From: Bartonella taylorii
GTDB taxonomy: Bacteria; Pseudomonadota; Alphaproteobacteria; Rhizobiales; Rhizobiaceae
Direction: 5' to 3'
NCBI RefSeq assembly: GCF_023920105.1
Contig: NZ_CP083693.1
Location: forward strand, 1,381,001-1,445,000
Length of the DNA stretch: 64,000 nucleotides
A model generated the notes under the pieces. The model saw only the letters and a program-made list of their open reading frames with translations. It searched no databases and was not told where the DNA came from. Made by a program: the position numbers and the translations under genes. Positions 17,680 through 27,064 of this stretch are shown in pieces (within the stretch, counting starts at the first letter, position 1; the number at the start of each line of letters is the position of its first letter).

Positions 17680-18723
17680 TTATTTCAAAGTCATCACTCT
17701 ACCAGCAGAAAAAGCTGAACGCTGCGCTTGGCGCTCTTTTTCAGAAGCAACAATCAAACCATATTCAGCCAATGGGCCATCTGGACCAATCATTTGATCA
17801 GAAAGAAAAAAGTCGACATATTCGCGCAAACTTGGAACAATACTTAAATGCGCTTTCTTAACATAGAAAAAAAGTGGACGAGAAACTGGATATTTACCAT
17901 GAGAGATTGTTTCAACAGTTGGCGCAAAACCGTTAATATCTGCAACCTTTAGCCTATCAGCATTATTTTGATAAAAAGACAAACCAAAAATACCAACCCC
18001 TGTTTTATTAGAAGTCAGACGTGCAAATGTTTCAGAATAATCCCCATCAATATCAATAGCCTTTCCATCCCTACGCACTGCGACACAAGCAGCATGTATC
18101 GCCTTATCATCCATTCCCAAAGCTTTCATCGCCTCAACTGCTCCACTGGACTTACAGCCCGCAGCCAGTAATTTTTCTTCAAAAACTTCACGCGTTCCAT
18201 GCTTTTCTCCAGGAATATAAGCTGCTATCGTCCAATCAGGAAGAGCACTATTGACGGCGTTCCATTTGGAAATGTTATTGGGCTGCAATTTCCCGTCTAC
18301 AATAATCTGAGCAGCAAGTGCCCTATAGACATCTACTGGCAGCAATTTCCAATCAGGGCCATTTATATCTGTTGCAAAAACAATGCCGTCATACCCGATG
18401 CGTATTTCCTCAACATCTTTTACACCAGCATCAAAACAAGACTGCAATTCACTTGGCTTCATCGCTCGCGAAGCATTAACGATATCAATAGTGTTCTCTC
18501 CAACACCACGACAAAACTCCTTAATACCAACTCCTGTTCCACCCGATTCTATAACTGGAACCTTAAAATGAGGGTAAGTTTCTCCGAATATCTCAGCAAC
18601 GATTTTTTGATAAGGTAAAACTGTAGATGAACCAGTAATCTGAATTTGATCACGCGCATTGCCCATACTTGTCAACACAAGTGCGAAAAATAGTCCCACT
18701 CCAACTGTTAACACTGTTTTCAT
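17680..18723 (-). CDS. pstS: Periplasmic phosphate-binding protein PstS
   Basis: High-affinity phosphate receptor of the Pst transporter, exported to the periplasm. About 347 residues from the ATG at 18723 (MKTVLTVGVGLFFALVL), which has AAGGAG upstream; the frame extends to 18750 without a ribosome site. A signal peptide ends near GNA. Phosphate ligands are expected in TGSSTVLPY (about residues 31-39) and ESGGTGVGIKEF (about 58-69). It is the first gene of pstSCAB-phoU. I could not find a convincing Pho box in the 150 bases upstream. Confidence 0.96.
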   Translation of the reverse strand: MKTVLTVGVGLFFALVLTSMGNARDQIQITGSSTVLPYQKIVAEIFGETYPHFKVPVIESGGTGVGIKEFCRGVGENTIDIVNASRAMKPSELQSCFDAGVKDVEEIRIGYDGIVFATDINGPDWKLLPVDVYRALAAQIIVDGKLQPNNISKWNAVNSALPDWTIAAYIPGEKHGTREVFEEKLLAAGCKSSGAVEAMKALGMDDKAIHAACVAVRRDGKAIDIDGDYSETFARLTSNKTGVGIFGLSFYQNNADRLKVADINGFAPTVETISHGKYPVSRPLFFYVKKAHLSIVPSLREYVDFFLSDQMIGPDGPLAEYGLIVASEKERQAQRSAFSAGRVMTLK

Positions 18724-18872
18724 CTCTGCACTCCTTAACATGTGAATCAAAGCCTCTTGCTCGCATTATATGATAATTTAAATTGTAATTCACATTTGCA
18801 ACATAACAAATATAAAAAAGCAACATTCATAACTTTTCTGACAAAACCATATTGCTTCCTTTTTTAACAAAT

Positions 18873-19811
18873 TTAATTTGAACGTTTTAATTCAACAACA
18901 TCCCAGAAAAGATGAGCAATATCCGTACCAGAAAAACGTTTAATTTCACGAATTCCAGTAGGAGACGTCACATTAATTTCTGTTATATAATCTCCGATCA
19001 CATCAATGCCCACAAGAAGAAGACCACGTTCCTGCAAAGTTGAACCAATGCGTTCGCAAATCTCATAATCACGTTTTGTTAAATCAATATTTTCCGCGCG
19101 ACCTCCAACATGCATATTAGAGCGAACATCTGTTTCTGCAGCAATCCGATTAATCGCTCCAACAGGCGTACCATTAAGCAAAATAATCCGTTTATCCCCT
19201 TTTCGTACTGCATCTAAATAACGCTGAACAATAAAAGGTTCGCGGTAACCTTGGGCAAACATTTCCAACAGCGATGCCAAATTACGATCATCCTGTTTCA
19301 AATGAAAAACACCGGCTCCCCCGTTGCCGTAGAGTGGCTTCACAATTATTTCGCCAAATGTAGCTCTAAAGGCGGTTATTTCTTCAATATCCTTCGTAAT
19401 TAATGTTTCTGGCATCAAATCAGAAAATTCAGTAACAAAAATCTTTTCTGGACTATTGCGCACCCATGCTGGATCATTCACAACGAGCGTCTTAGGATGA
19501 ATACGCTCTAACAAATGAGTCGTAGTGACATAATTGAGATCAAAGGGGGGATCTTGGCGTAAAAGTACCACATCCATATCTATTAATTCCGTACGAACAG
19601 GCTTCCCCAATTGATAATGGTGCCCCTCATCATCATACACCGTCAATGCCTCTAATCGTGCAATTACACAACCATCGCGCATAGATAAACGATCGGGCGT
19701 ATAATGAAAAAGAGTGTGTCCGCGTTCTTGCGCTGCTAAAGCAAGTGCAAATGTTGTGTCTCCTTGAATCCGGAGCGTGGAAATATGATCCATCTGAATG
19801 GCAATTTTCAT
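18873..19811 (-). CDS. gshB: Glutathione synthetase
   Basis: ATP-grasp enzyme that joins gamma-glutamylcysteine and glycine, the last step of glutathione synthesis. About 312 residues from the ATG at 19811 ([13 protein letters not shown]), with GGGAGG upstream; the TTG six bases before it is in frame but too close to that site. Recognisable segments are [18 protein letters not shown], the ATP-grasp glycine loop [13 protein letters not shown] and [19 protein letters not shown] near the C-terminus. It is divergent from the MoeB-like gene at 19900. Confidence 0.97.
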   Translation of the reverse strand: MKIAIQMDHISTLRIQGDTTFALALAAQERGHTLFHYTPDRLSMRDGCVIARLEALTVYDDEGHHYQLGKPVRTELIDMDVVLLRQDPPFDLNYVTTTHLLERIHPKTLVVNDPAWVRNSPEKIFVTEFSDLMPETLITKDIEEITAFRATFGEIIVKPLYGNGGAGVFHLKQDDRNLASLLEMFAQGYREPFIVQRYLDAVRKGDKRIILLNGTPVGAINRIAAETDVRSNMHVGGRAENIDLTKRDYEICERIGSTLQERGLLLVGIDVIGDYITEINVTSPTGIREIKRFSGTDIAHLFWDVVELKRSN

Positions 19812-19899
19812 GAACAAAACCTCCCTATAACTGAAAGCGGACTAGCCTATGTGCCATAAACTTTGTAAACAATAAAAAAACTATGACAAGAGAAAACCT

Positions 19900-20646
19900 A
19901 TGAAACAAGAAGCTGATACAAAATTAAGCAACGAAGAAATCGAACGCTATGCACGCCACATCATTTTGCCTGAAATTGGTGGTGCAGGACAACAAAAATT
20001 GAAAGCTGCACGCGTTCTTGTGGTTGGCGCAGGTGGTCTTGGTGCTCCTGTCCTCACCTATTTGGCAGCCGCAGGCGTTGGCACCCTCGGAATTGTTGAT
20101 GATGATATTGTTTCGCTTTCCAATTTACAACGTCAAGTTATTCACAAAACAACTGCAATCAACCAAAAAAAAACTGACAGCGCCCAAACCACTATAGAAG
20201 CAATTAACCCCCATATTACCGTTGAAAAATACAATTTACGCTTAAAAGAAAGTAATGTAGATGAACTCCTCAACGACTACCAAATCATTGTTGATGGTAG
20301 TGATAATTTTGCCACTCGCTATTTACTTGCTGATCATGCAGCCCACTGTGCAAAACCTTTAATAAGTGGAGCTGTAGGACGCTTTAATGGCTCCCTAACG
20401 GTGCTCATGCCTTATAAAGACAACAACCCTCACTATCGCGATTTATTCCCCAAACCACCAGCTTTTGGAACTATTTCGTCCTGTACTGAAACCGGAATCA
20501 TCGGTGCTTTACCTGGGGTCATCGGCACACTACAAGCAATGGAAGTCATTAAACTTATCACAAACATTGGTGAACCTTTAGTGGGAAAAATCCTCCTTTA
20601 TAATGGATTGTCTGCGCAATTTAATATCATTACCTATAAACGGTAA
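19900..20646 (+). CDS. MoeB/ThiF-like E1-type adenylyltransferase lacking zinc cysteines
   Basis: E1-like enzyme that adenylates the C-terminal glycine of a small ubiquitin-like sulphur carrier (MoaD or ThiS class). The 248 residues show RHIILPEIGG, the nucleotide loop GAGGLGAP (about 43-50), the ADP-ribose site VDDDIVSLSNLQRQ, and the crossover-loop cysteine in TISSCTETG (Cys195). The zinc site is missing: the usual CYRC-type pair is HYRD here (about 178-181), and the chain ends at ITYKR before the normal C-terminal CxxC. It could be moeB or thiF. I see no molybdopterin or thiamine genes nearby. It is intact as a reading frame and divergent from gshB. Confidence 0.85.
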   Translation: MKQEADTKLSNEEIERYARHIILPEIGGAGQQKLKAARVLVVGAGGLGAPVLTYLAAAGVGTLGIVDDDIVSLSNLQRQVIHKTTAINQKKTDSAQTTIEAINPHITVEKYNLRLKESNVDELLNDYQIIVDGSDNFATRYLLADHAAHCAKPLISGAVGRFNGSLTVLMPYKDNNPHYRDLFPKPPAFGTISSCTETGIIGALPGVIGTLQAMEVIKLITNIGEPLVGKILLYNGLSAQFNIITYKR

Positions 20647-20990
20647 GATTCCAATGCGAATACAATAGTCATCAAGGCTTGCATATAAGAATTTTGGTAA
20701 TGAGAAAAAATACTATCGGCAGAACCATGCTTAACTATTTCTCCATTGCGCGTGACAATCACTTCTTTGCAAGTCCTTTAACAACCTTTAAATTATGACT
20801 CATAAACAAATAACCCAAATGATATTTTGGTTGTAAATAACGTAAAAGAGCAATAATTCTGTACCTACACATTTACATCAAACACCATTTTTGGCTCACA
20901 AGCATAAATTGGATGATAATGAACGTTACTATTCCGATACCAGATAGTGTTGGTATAATCAGTAAAAAATGCCGAGGAACAAAAGCTGTC
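20647..20990 (-). pseudogene. Remnant of a yejABEF-type peptide ABC transporter
   Basis: Two pieces of a peptide/microcin-type ABC transporter are fused by deletion on the minus strand. First, at about 20893-20985, comes the N-terminus of a YejB-like permease: RHFLLIIPTLSGIGIVTF then IIIQF. Second, at about 20647-20860, comes the C-terminus of a YejF-like ATPase: LLRYLQPKYHLGYLF, MSHNLKVVKGLAK, a frameshift, then VIVTRNGEIVKHGSADSIF and YMQALMTIVFALE. The yejE gene and most of both others are gone. In intact YejF the same segments read ISHDLKVVRAL and YTRALMAAAF. This is a clear relic and not functional. Confidence 0.82.
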
Positions 20991-21137
20991 GTTTTTTATT
21001 TTCATTTTCCAATACAATTGTATTGGGTTAATTTTAGATGATGCGTCAATAACAATTCTCTTGGTGAATCTTTGAAACCAAAATTACAAACGAAAACTAA
21101 TCATACCTCTTCCCCAAGTTAATCCTCTTAGCATAGT

Positions 21138-21701
21138 TTAGCTCGGCTCATCTACTTTATTATCATTACCCATTAAGGGAACAGGATTATCGGATAGACT
21201 GCGTAAATAAAGCAAAAGATCAGCACGATCTTGATCATTGTTGATCCCACGAAAGGACATGGTTGTTCCTGGAAACGCTTTACGTGGTGATTGCAAATAA
21301 CGATCCAAAGTTATAAAATCCCATTTTTGATCAGAATTCGCGCGTAATGCCCGTGAGTAAGGAAAATTTTGTGCCGCCGCTAAAGGACGGTTTACTATGT
21401 CCCAAAGCACTGGACCAACACGCCCTGATTCATTACGACCAGAGGTATGGCATATAGCACATTGGCGAAAAACTTTACGCCCATTTTCAAGACTGCCTTG
21501 TTGAAGGCGGTCATTCAGTGACAAAAGACTGTTAGACGCCTGTTGTTTCTCCTTAACTACATCGTGCTTTTTAACTGTAGGAAACTGTTGAACCAATGCA
21601 GAATGATCATAGATTATATTGCTAAACGTGGAAATTCCCACCAAAACAATCAGCACAAATAGAAAAGAAAAAATAAAATAGACAACTGTCGAGCGCTTCA
21701 T
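21138..21701 (-). CDS. Membrane-anchored c-type cytochrome (CycM-like)
   Basis: Class I cytochrome c tethered to the inner membrane, facing the periplasm. The 187 residues start with an uncleaved membrane helix (about 8-28) and a linker, then the haem attachment site CAICH (Cys81, Cys84, His85). The distal Met ligand is probably in GTTMSFRG near residue 150. Spacing and the GRVGPVLWDIVNRPLA segment match the CycM / cytochrome c552 group, which in rhizobia passes electrons from the bc1 complex to terminal oxidases. The gene is divergent from kdsB. Confidence 0.9.
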   Translation of the reverse strand: MKRSTVVYFIFSFLFVLIVLVGISTFSNIIYDHSALVQQFPTVKKHDVVKEKQQASNSLLSLNDRLQQGSLENGRKVFRQCAICHTSGRNESGRVGPVLWDIVNRPLAAAQNFPYSRALRANSDQKWDFITLDRYLQSPRKAFPGTTMSFRGINNDQDRADLLLYLRSLSDNPVPLMGNDNKVDEPS

Positions 21702-21807
21702 AAAAACTCAAACGTTCATATTTTGATTACTAATTTTAGTTTAAGCTTTTTCCTTGTAATAAACAACATTATAAATGCATTACATGCGGAATTTTGGAAC
21801 TTTGCAA

Positions 21808-22539
21808 ATGACTCTTGAACCGATTATTCTTATTCCCGCTCGGATAGATTCAACGCGTCTACCCCAAAAAGCTCTCACTGAGATCGCTGGAAAACCGATG
21901 ATTGTTCACGTTGCTGAACAAGCAAAAAAAGCTGCACTTGGACGTACTATCGTTGCAACAGATCATAACGATATTGCTAAAGTCGTTACAGCTTACGGGT
22001 ATGAATGTATTATGACATGTAGCCATCATAAATCTGGATCTGATCGCATTTATGAAGCTTTAACTCATATTGATCCCGAACAACGTTACAATGCTATTTT
22101 GAATGTCCAAGGTGATTTGCCAACGATAACTCCTAATGAAATCATCAACGCTTTAAACCCCCTAGAAAATAGTTCCACTGATATTGCAACTTTAGGTGCT
22201 AAAATCGTCGAGGAAAATGAAAAAACAGATCCCAATGTCGTCAAAATTATTGGTACACCATTTTCTCAAAATCGCCTGCGTGCTCTTTATTTTACCCGCG
22301 CTACAGCCCCTTATGGAGATGGTCCTCTTTACCATCATATTGGAATATATGCCTATCGACGTGAAGCGCTTGAGCGATTTGTAACGCTCAAACCGTCTGC
22401 GCTCGAAAAACGCGAAAAGCTTGAACAATTACGCGCTTTAGAACATAATATGCGTATCGATGTAGAAATAATCAATACAATTCCTTTAAGCGTTGATACA
22501 CAACGTGATCTTGAGAGAGTCCGCAAAATTTTAGCATGA
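21808..22539 (+). CDS. kdsB: 3-deoxy-manno-octulosonate cytidylyltransferase
   Basis: Activates Kdo with CTP to give CMP-Kdo for the inner core of lipopolysaccharide. I use the ATG at 21808 ([23 protein letters not shown]), because the frame from 21775 adds residues not found in the family. Signature segments are [31 protein letters not shown] (nucleotide/Mg site) and [16 protein letters not shown]. The length of 243 residues is normal. It overlaps pheA by 4 bases (ATGA), so the two are translationally coupled. Confidence 0.97.
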   Translation: MTLEPIILIPARIDSTRLPQKALTEIAGKPMIVHVAEQAKKAALGRTIVATDHNDIAKVVTAYGYECIMTCSHHKSGSDRIYEALTHIDPEQRYNAILNVQGDLPTITPNEIINALNPLENSSTDIATLGAKIVEENEKTDPNVVKIIGTPFSQNRLRALYFTRATAPYGDGPLYHHIGIYAYRREALERFVTLKPSALEKREKLEQLRALEHNMRIDVEIINTIPLSVDTQRDLERVRKILA

Positions 22540-23429
22540 AAACATTAAAAAAAACCAATAAAATCTCTTTTCAAGGAGAATATGGCGCCAATTCTCATAC
22601 AGCATGCCTCAACATGTTTCCCAATATGGATGCTGTACCCTCTGCCACTTTTGAAGACGCACTCAACCTCGTGGAAAACGGAGAGGCTGATCTTGCTATG
22701 ATTCCTATTGAAAATACTCTTGCTGGCCGTGTTGCGGATATTCATCACCTTTTACCACAATCATCCCTTTATATTATTAGTGAATATTTTTTGCCTATCC
22801 ATTTTCAACTAATGGTTTTACCCGGTGTCACGCATGACGAAATTAAAACCGTCCACAGCCATACACATGCCCTTGCACAATGCCGTAAAATCATACGTAA
22901 AAATGGCTGGATACCTGTCACTGCCGCCGATACAGCTGGAGCTGCAAAATTTATTAAAAAAAATGCAAAACGTTCACAAGCAGCCTTGGCTCCTCTGATT
23001 GCAGCAGAACTTTATGGGCTTAATATTCTTGAAAAAAATGTTGAAGATAGTCCCCATAATATTACCCGTTTTGTCATACTTTCGCGTTCTCAACAATATG
23101 TACCAAAGCCCCAAAATGGCGAAAAAATTATCACGAGTATTCTCTTTAGAGTACGCAATGTGCCGGCTGCCCTTTATAAAGCTATGGGTGGCTTTGCTAC
23201 AAACGGTGTTAATATGACAAAATTAGAAAGTTACCAAATTGGTGGGAATTTCAATGCAACACAGTTTTTCGTCGATATAGAAGGACATCCTGAAGAACCC
23301 ATGATGCAACTCGCCTTAGAAGAGCTGGCCTTTTTTTCTGCTGAATTTCGCATTGTCGGTATTTATCCAGCTAAAAAAGATCGCACACCACACAGATGCC
23401 ATGTAATTAACTTTGAAAATAAGAACTAA
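22536..23429 (+). CDS. pheA: Prephenate dehydratase
   Basis: Converts prephenate to phenylpyruvate in phenylalanine synthesis. The 297 residues comprise a catalytic periplasmic-binding-like domain followed by a regulatory ACT domain. The first includes [20 protein letters not shown] and the TRF motif in HNITRFVIL (the catalytic Thr region). The second includes [20 protein letters not shown]. It is the monofunctional type, without chorismate mutase. The 3' half of this gene is repeated as a damaged copy at 24400-24955, but this copy is intact and coupled to kdsB. Confidence 0.97.
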   Translation: MKTLKKTNKISFQGEYGANSHTACLNMFPNMDAVPSATFEDALNLVENGEADLAMIPIENTLAGRVADIHHLLPQSSLYIISEYFLPIHFQLMVLPGVTHDEIKTVHSHTHALAQCRKIIRKNGWIPVTAADTAGAAKFIKKNAKRSQAALAPLIAAELYGLNILEKNVEDSPHNITRFVILSRSQQYVPKPQNGEKIITSILFRVRNVPAALYKAMGGFATNGVNMTKLESYQIGGNFNATQFFVDIEGHPEEPMMQLALEELAFFSAEFRIVGIYPAKKDRTPHRCHVINFENKN

Positions 23430-23869
23430 AAAAGAAAATGAGCTACAGCGTCCATTCATGGAACATTTGAATTATTTGGAGAACATTTTTTTACAAACTT
23501 GCGCAATAACCAATATTGTTTAGCAAAAATAACAAAATAACGCAAACACCGAAATAAAATTCTCTTGAGCTTCTCAAGCCTTCATATGAAAAATCTTTTC
23601 TTGAAGATAAAAACAGATTTTTTAGCAATTCATATCAAAAGGTAATTGTAAACTTTCAAAACAACACCAGAGAACAATTTAATATGTCATCAAAATGCAC
23701 AAAAAAATAATCTATTTAAGTATCTCGTGTCTTAAAGTTTTCATAATGTTTTTTCTAAATTGAGGAACGGAGGCTTAACCTCACAATTCTTAGATAAAGA
23801 TTACTTTATTTATATTTACTGAGAGTGATTTACGATTGATCGTATCTTCAGATAAAAGGAAACAACATA
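23430..23869. other. Spacer between pheA and the broken secreted-protein gene; duplicated downstream
   Basis: About 440 bases with no open frame. Segments recur, diverged, at 24956-25381 in the same order. Examples are the sequence just after the pheA stop and the region around 23590-23650 (TAGCAATTCATATCAAAAGG here, TAGCAATTTATTTCAAAGGA there). It is therefore part of the tandem duplication and should contain the promoter of the small secreted protein. Confidence 0.6.
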
Positions 23870-24283
23870 ATGAAAAAAATTCTTTCTCAGGGGTTATTAG
23901 CGATACATATCCTTGCTTACTGCAGTAGCGCATTTGCTGGGATTGGTGAAAGAAGATAGGAATTTGCACCAGGTGAAAGTGTCACAATTAAGAAACCTCC
24001 TGAAGACAGCGATTTTAGGGACGGAGCGGAATATGGTTGTAATGAATTTGAACCTAAGGAAGTGTCATTTACTTTGTCACACTTTTCTCTTTCTGATTTA
24101 AACAGACTACAAATTGTTGCTAATGATGACGATAAAATAACTGATGATAAAAAAAATAAAGTATTTACTATTAAAAAGGTGAAATCTCTCGGGTTAAGCT
24201 TCCTTTGGTGGGGAAACTATATTTTTACAAATACCACAAATGAGAGAGTTGTTGGCATAGATTGTGATGCAGGACATTATTGA
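23870..24283 (+). pseudogene. Small secreted protein gene, first copy, stopped at codon 30
   Basis: Paralogue of the intact gene at 25382. It starts MKKILSQGLL with a signal peptide ending AFAG. Codon 30 is TAG (23957-23959) where the intact copy has TGG (Trp). Beyond the stop the frame stays open to 24283 and encodes the complete remaining protein. Both mature cysteines (YGC and IDCD) and the FTLSHFSLSDLNRLQIV and NYIFTNTT segments are preserved. One nonsense change is the only obvious lesion, so inactivation looks recent. A few internal starts exist but would lack the signal peptide. Confidence 0.85.
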
Positions 24284-24399
24284 TGCCCTTTTAAATAGCA
24301 TCTACGTTGGGTAGCCCTACCCAATTGTTCAGTTATTCCTTAAAAAAATACGGTTTCGTGAATTATCAAAATAGGAGATTTCTGTGAATCTGAGTTTTT

Positions 24400-24955
24400 A
24401 TACGCATATGATAAAATTAAGCATTGTGCAGCTGTTACAGAAAACTGGAATACCGTAAAATTATACGAAAAAATGGCTGGAAACATGTCATTTTTGTTGA
24501 TATAGTAGGAGTAGTAAAATTTATTAAAAAGATACCAAACGTTCACAAGCCGCCTTGGCTCCTCTGATTGCAGCAGAAATTTATGGGCTTGATATTCTTG
24601 AAAAAAATGTTGAAGATAGCCCCCATAATATTACCCGTTTTGTCATACTTTCGCGTTCTCGACAATATGTATCGGCGAAAAAATTATCACAAGCATTCTC
24701 TTTAGAGTACGCAATGTGCCAGCTGCCCTTTATAAAGCTATGGGTGGCTTTACTACAAACGGTATTAATACGACAAGATTAGAAAGTTACCAAATTGGTG
24801 GGAATTTTAATGCAACACAGTTTTTCGTCGATACAGAAAGACATCCTGAAGATCGCATGATGCAACATGCCTTGGAAGAACTGGCTTTCTTTTCTGCCGA
24901 ATTTCGCATTATTGGCATTTACCCAGCTAAAAACGATCGAACTCCGCATATATGA
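24400..24955 (+). pseudogene. Duplicated 3' fragment of pheA
   Basis: Repeats the second half of pheA. From about 24540 to 24950 it is close to identical to 22971-23390; from 24400 to 24540 it is much more diverged. A deletion of about 13 bases near 24670 (after the QYV codons) shifts the frame, so the ACT domain is out of frame with the catalytic part. There is no start region or N-terminal half. It cannot make a functional dehydratase and is a by-product of the local tandem duplication. Confidence 0.88.
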
Positions 24956-25381
24956 AAAAAATCAAAATGAACAACAGCATCTATTCATAAAACGCTCAAA
25001 CTATTCCGATAACACTCCTCTATGCATTACGTAATAAAGGATATAAGTTTATCACAGAAAAACATTAAGCACCAAACACAAGATTTTCTTTGACCATCCC
25101 ATTCACTTCATACAACAGAATGCTCTTTGAGAAAAAAGATAATCTTCTATAGCAATTTATTTCAAAGGAAGACCGTAAATCTTCTTAAGAAAAGTCATAA
25201 AATAATTTAAATTGCTATCAGAATATATCAGACAATAATACTTTCAATTATCTTAGATTTAGGTAACGTTCAAAAAGCTGAAAATACAATTTAAATATAC
25301 TGTTTGCGTTAAATTTGATCTTTTCATATTTACGAAAACTGCGTTATGATCAAGCGTATTCAATATAAAAGGGGAAAAATA

Positions 25382-25789
25382 ATGAAAAAGATCTTCATTC
25401 AAGGAATATTAACCACTAGTATACTCGTTTGCTCCAGCGTAGCATTTGCTGGATTTAGTGAGAAAAAATGGGATTTTGCGCCGGACGAAAGTGTTACAAT
25501 TGGTACGTCCGATACAAAACATCAAGGCGTTGAATACTCTTGCAAAACATTTAAGCCTAAAAAAGCATCTTTTGCTTTATCGTACTCTGTCCCTTCTGAC
25601 TTAAACAAATTAAAAATTGTTGCTGACGATGAAAAGAAAATAACACATGATAAAGAACATAAGATCTTCACACTTAAAAATGTAAAATCTCTCGATATAA
25701 GTTTCCCTTCATCAGGAAATTATATTTTTAAAAATATTACTAAGAAAAAAGTTGTCGGAACAAATTGTGATACAGGGGATTACGATTGA
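25382..25789 (+). CDS. Small secreted protein of unknown function
   Basis: I do not recognise this family. The best start is the ATG at 25382 (MKKIFIQGILTTSILVC), with AGGGG upstream, giving 135 residues; the longer frame from 25346 lacks a ribosome site. The signal peptide ends near AFAG (residue 24). The mature part of about 111 residues is rich in Lys, Asp and Ser, appears beta-rich, and has two cysteines (in YSCK and TNCD) that could form a disulphide. A paralogue with a nonsense codon lies at 23870; both cysteines are conserved there, so the pair matters structurally. The product is probably periplasmic or secreted. Downstream at 25798-25820 a short stem (CCAAGAA/TTCTTGG) may be a weak terminator. 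Confidence 0.75.
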   Translation: MKKIFIQGILTTSILVCSSVAFAGFSEKKWDFAPDESVTIGTSDTKHQGVEYSCKTFKPKKASFALSYSVPSDLNKLKIVADDEKKITHDKEHKIFTLKNVKSLDISFPSSGNYIFKNITKKKVVGTNCDTGDYD

Positions 25790-26736
25790 TAATATTTCCA
25801 AGAATCCCTAAGTTCTTGGGGAGGCCGCCTCAATTGCTCCGGTAAATCTTTTCTTGAGAAATCGGGCGTCATAAACCCTTAAATCCCGATTTCTTGTAGG
25901 GTTGGGGTTCGGTACTTGCACGGTGAAATTAAATATTTAAGTAAATTGTGTAGCAAATTAAACCGTTTTGTATTTTTGTACTCAGAGTAATTTTTTTAAC
26001 AAGCATAACATATCCATCTTTGCAGTTGGATCATCTCGAAATTGCTACAAAATATTATAAATCACATACATCAGCAGAGAAGTAACGAAAAACTGCTATA
26101 GTCTTGTAAGTTTGTTCTATATCTTCCAAATATAGTAATAATGTAAAGCAGAAGATATGCTATGTTCTGCTAATAGTAAACTGAGTGCCATAACACATAC
26201 GAGAAATCTTAGTCTCATTTTATTTTAGTCATGGTAAAACTCATAAATGGACTGTGTTTCATGCCACATTCATTTAAACTTACTTTAAAGAAAGATTAAT
26301 TTTACTTTTCTCTAACTTTTAAAGAATTCATCAGCTATTTAAAGCGATATGATACAGATTACGTTGCACTATTTGGCAACAATATTTCCCTAAGTTTTCC
26401 AATTTCAGCTCATTAAATTAATGTGTATACTTTATCCCCTCCTTTTTGCTGTTGCAAACTTCCCATAATTCATTGAACAACTTCAGAAAAATAAATGCCC
26501 CTCTCCCCTCGAGACGAATTTTAGCTAATGAGCGTTTCCTTAATGTCGAGAAAAATAAGCACTTTTTTCATAGCAAGTAAATATGGTGAACTACTCCAAT
26601 AAAAACCGATAAATTCCCACCTTATTTGTCGCCCATAGTACAAGACATTAACCTCAAAGGGAAAATTCTTTTTTGTTCTTGTCATATTTTTCGTTTCTTT
26701 GCTTGATTTTTCATTTTAAATCGACAATATGAGTTT
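25790..26736. other. Long intergenic region upstream of the SRP RNA gene
   Basis: About 950 bases, AT-rich, with no convincing coding frame on either strand. It contains an inverted repeat AGAAATCGGG/CCCGATTTCT at 25857-25866 and 25885-25894, not followed by a U-run. The promoter of the SRP RNA should lie near its right end (26650-26730). I could not identify any decayed gene in it. Confidence 0.5.
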
Positions 26737-26832
26737 GGGAGGTTGGTGGTGGACGAACTGCTCGCCAACCGGGTCAGGTCTGGAAAGAAGCAGCCCTAAC
26801 GAGTCTTGGTACGGGTCATTGTACCAACCTCC
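26737..26832 (+). ncRNA. ffs: 4.5S signal recognition particle RNA
   Basis: Small bacterial SRP RNA that binds Ffh and guides membrane-protein targeting. The 5' arm GGAGGTTGGT (26738-26747) pairs perfectly with the 3' arm ACCAACCTCC (26823-26832). The universally conserved tip is present: GGTCAGG, then GGAA, then AGCAGCC, forming the symmetric and asymmetric Ffh-binding loops. A T-run at 26833-26838 terminates it. Its place just upstream of dnaX is usual in this group. Confidence 0.95.
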
Positions 26833-27064
26833 TTTTTTGCTGAGAAAATCGTATTTTATTGTTTTTCAGTGGAATATCTTTAATTTTCAGAGCGACATTG
26901 CGCGTGTAAAAAATAGAGGGATTGGACTGTCTTTAAGCAAATTGGCCAATTCTTTAAAAAATAAATTGATTGAGAAAAAATCCTTTTATATTAGAGTAGA
27001 GTATTAACTTGTACTTTTGTGTTATCTAAATGTACGATAAAGAGCTTCAAAGTTGGAATCATTG

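Noticed and set aside
18751..18870. Pho box upstream of pstS
   Set aside because: TGTTAT and TGTGAA half-sites exist, but their spacing does not fit the usual 11-base repeat.
26729..27007. 92-codon open frame overlapping the SRP RNA
   Set aside because: It runs straight through the highly conserved 4.5S RNA and has no ribosome site or family resemblance.
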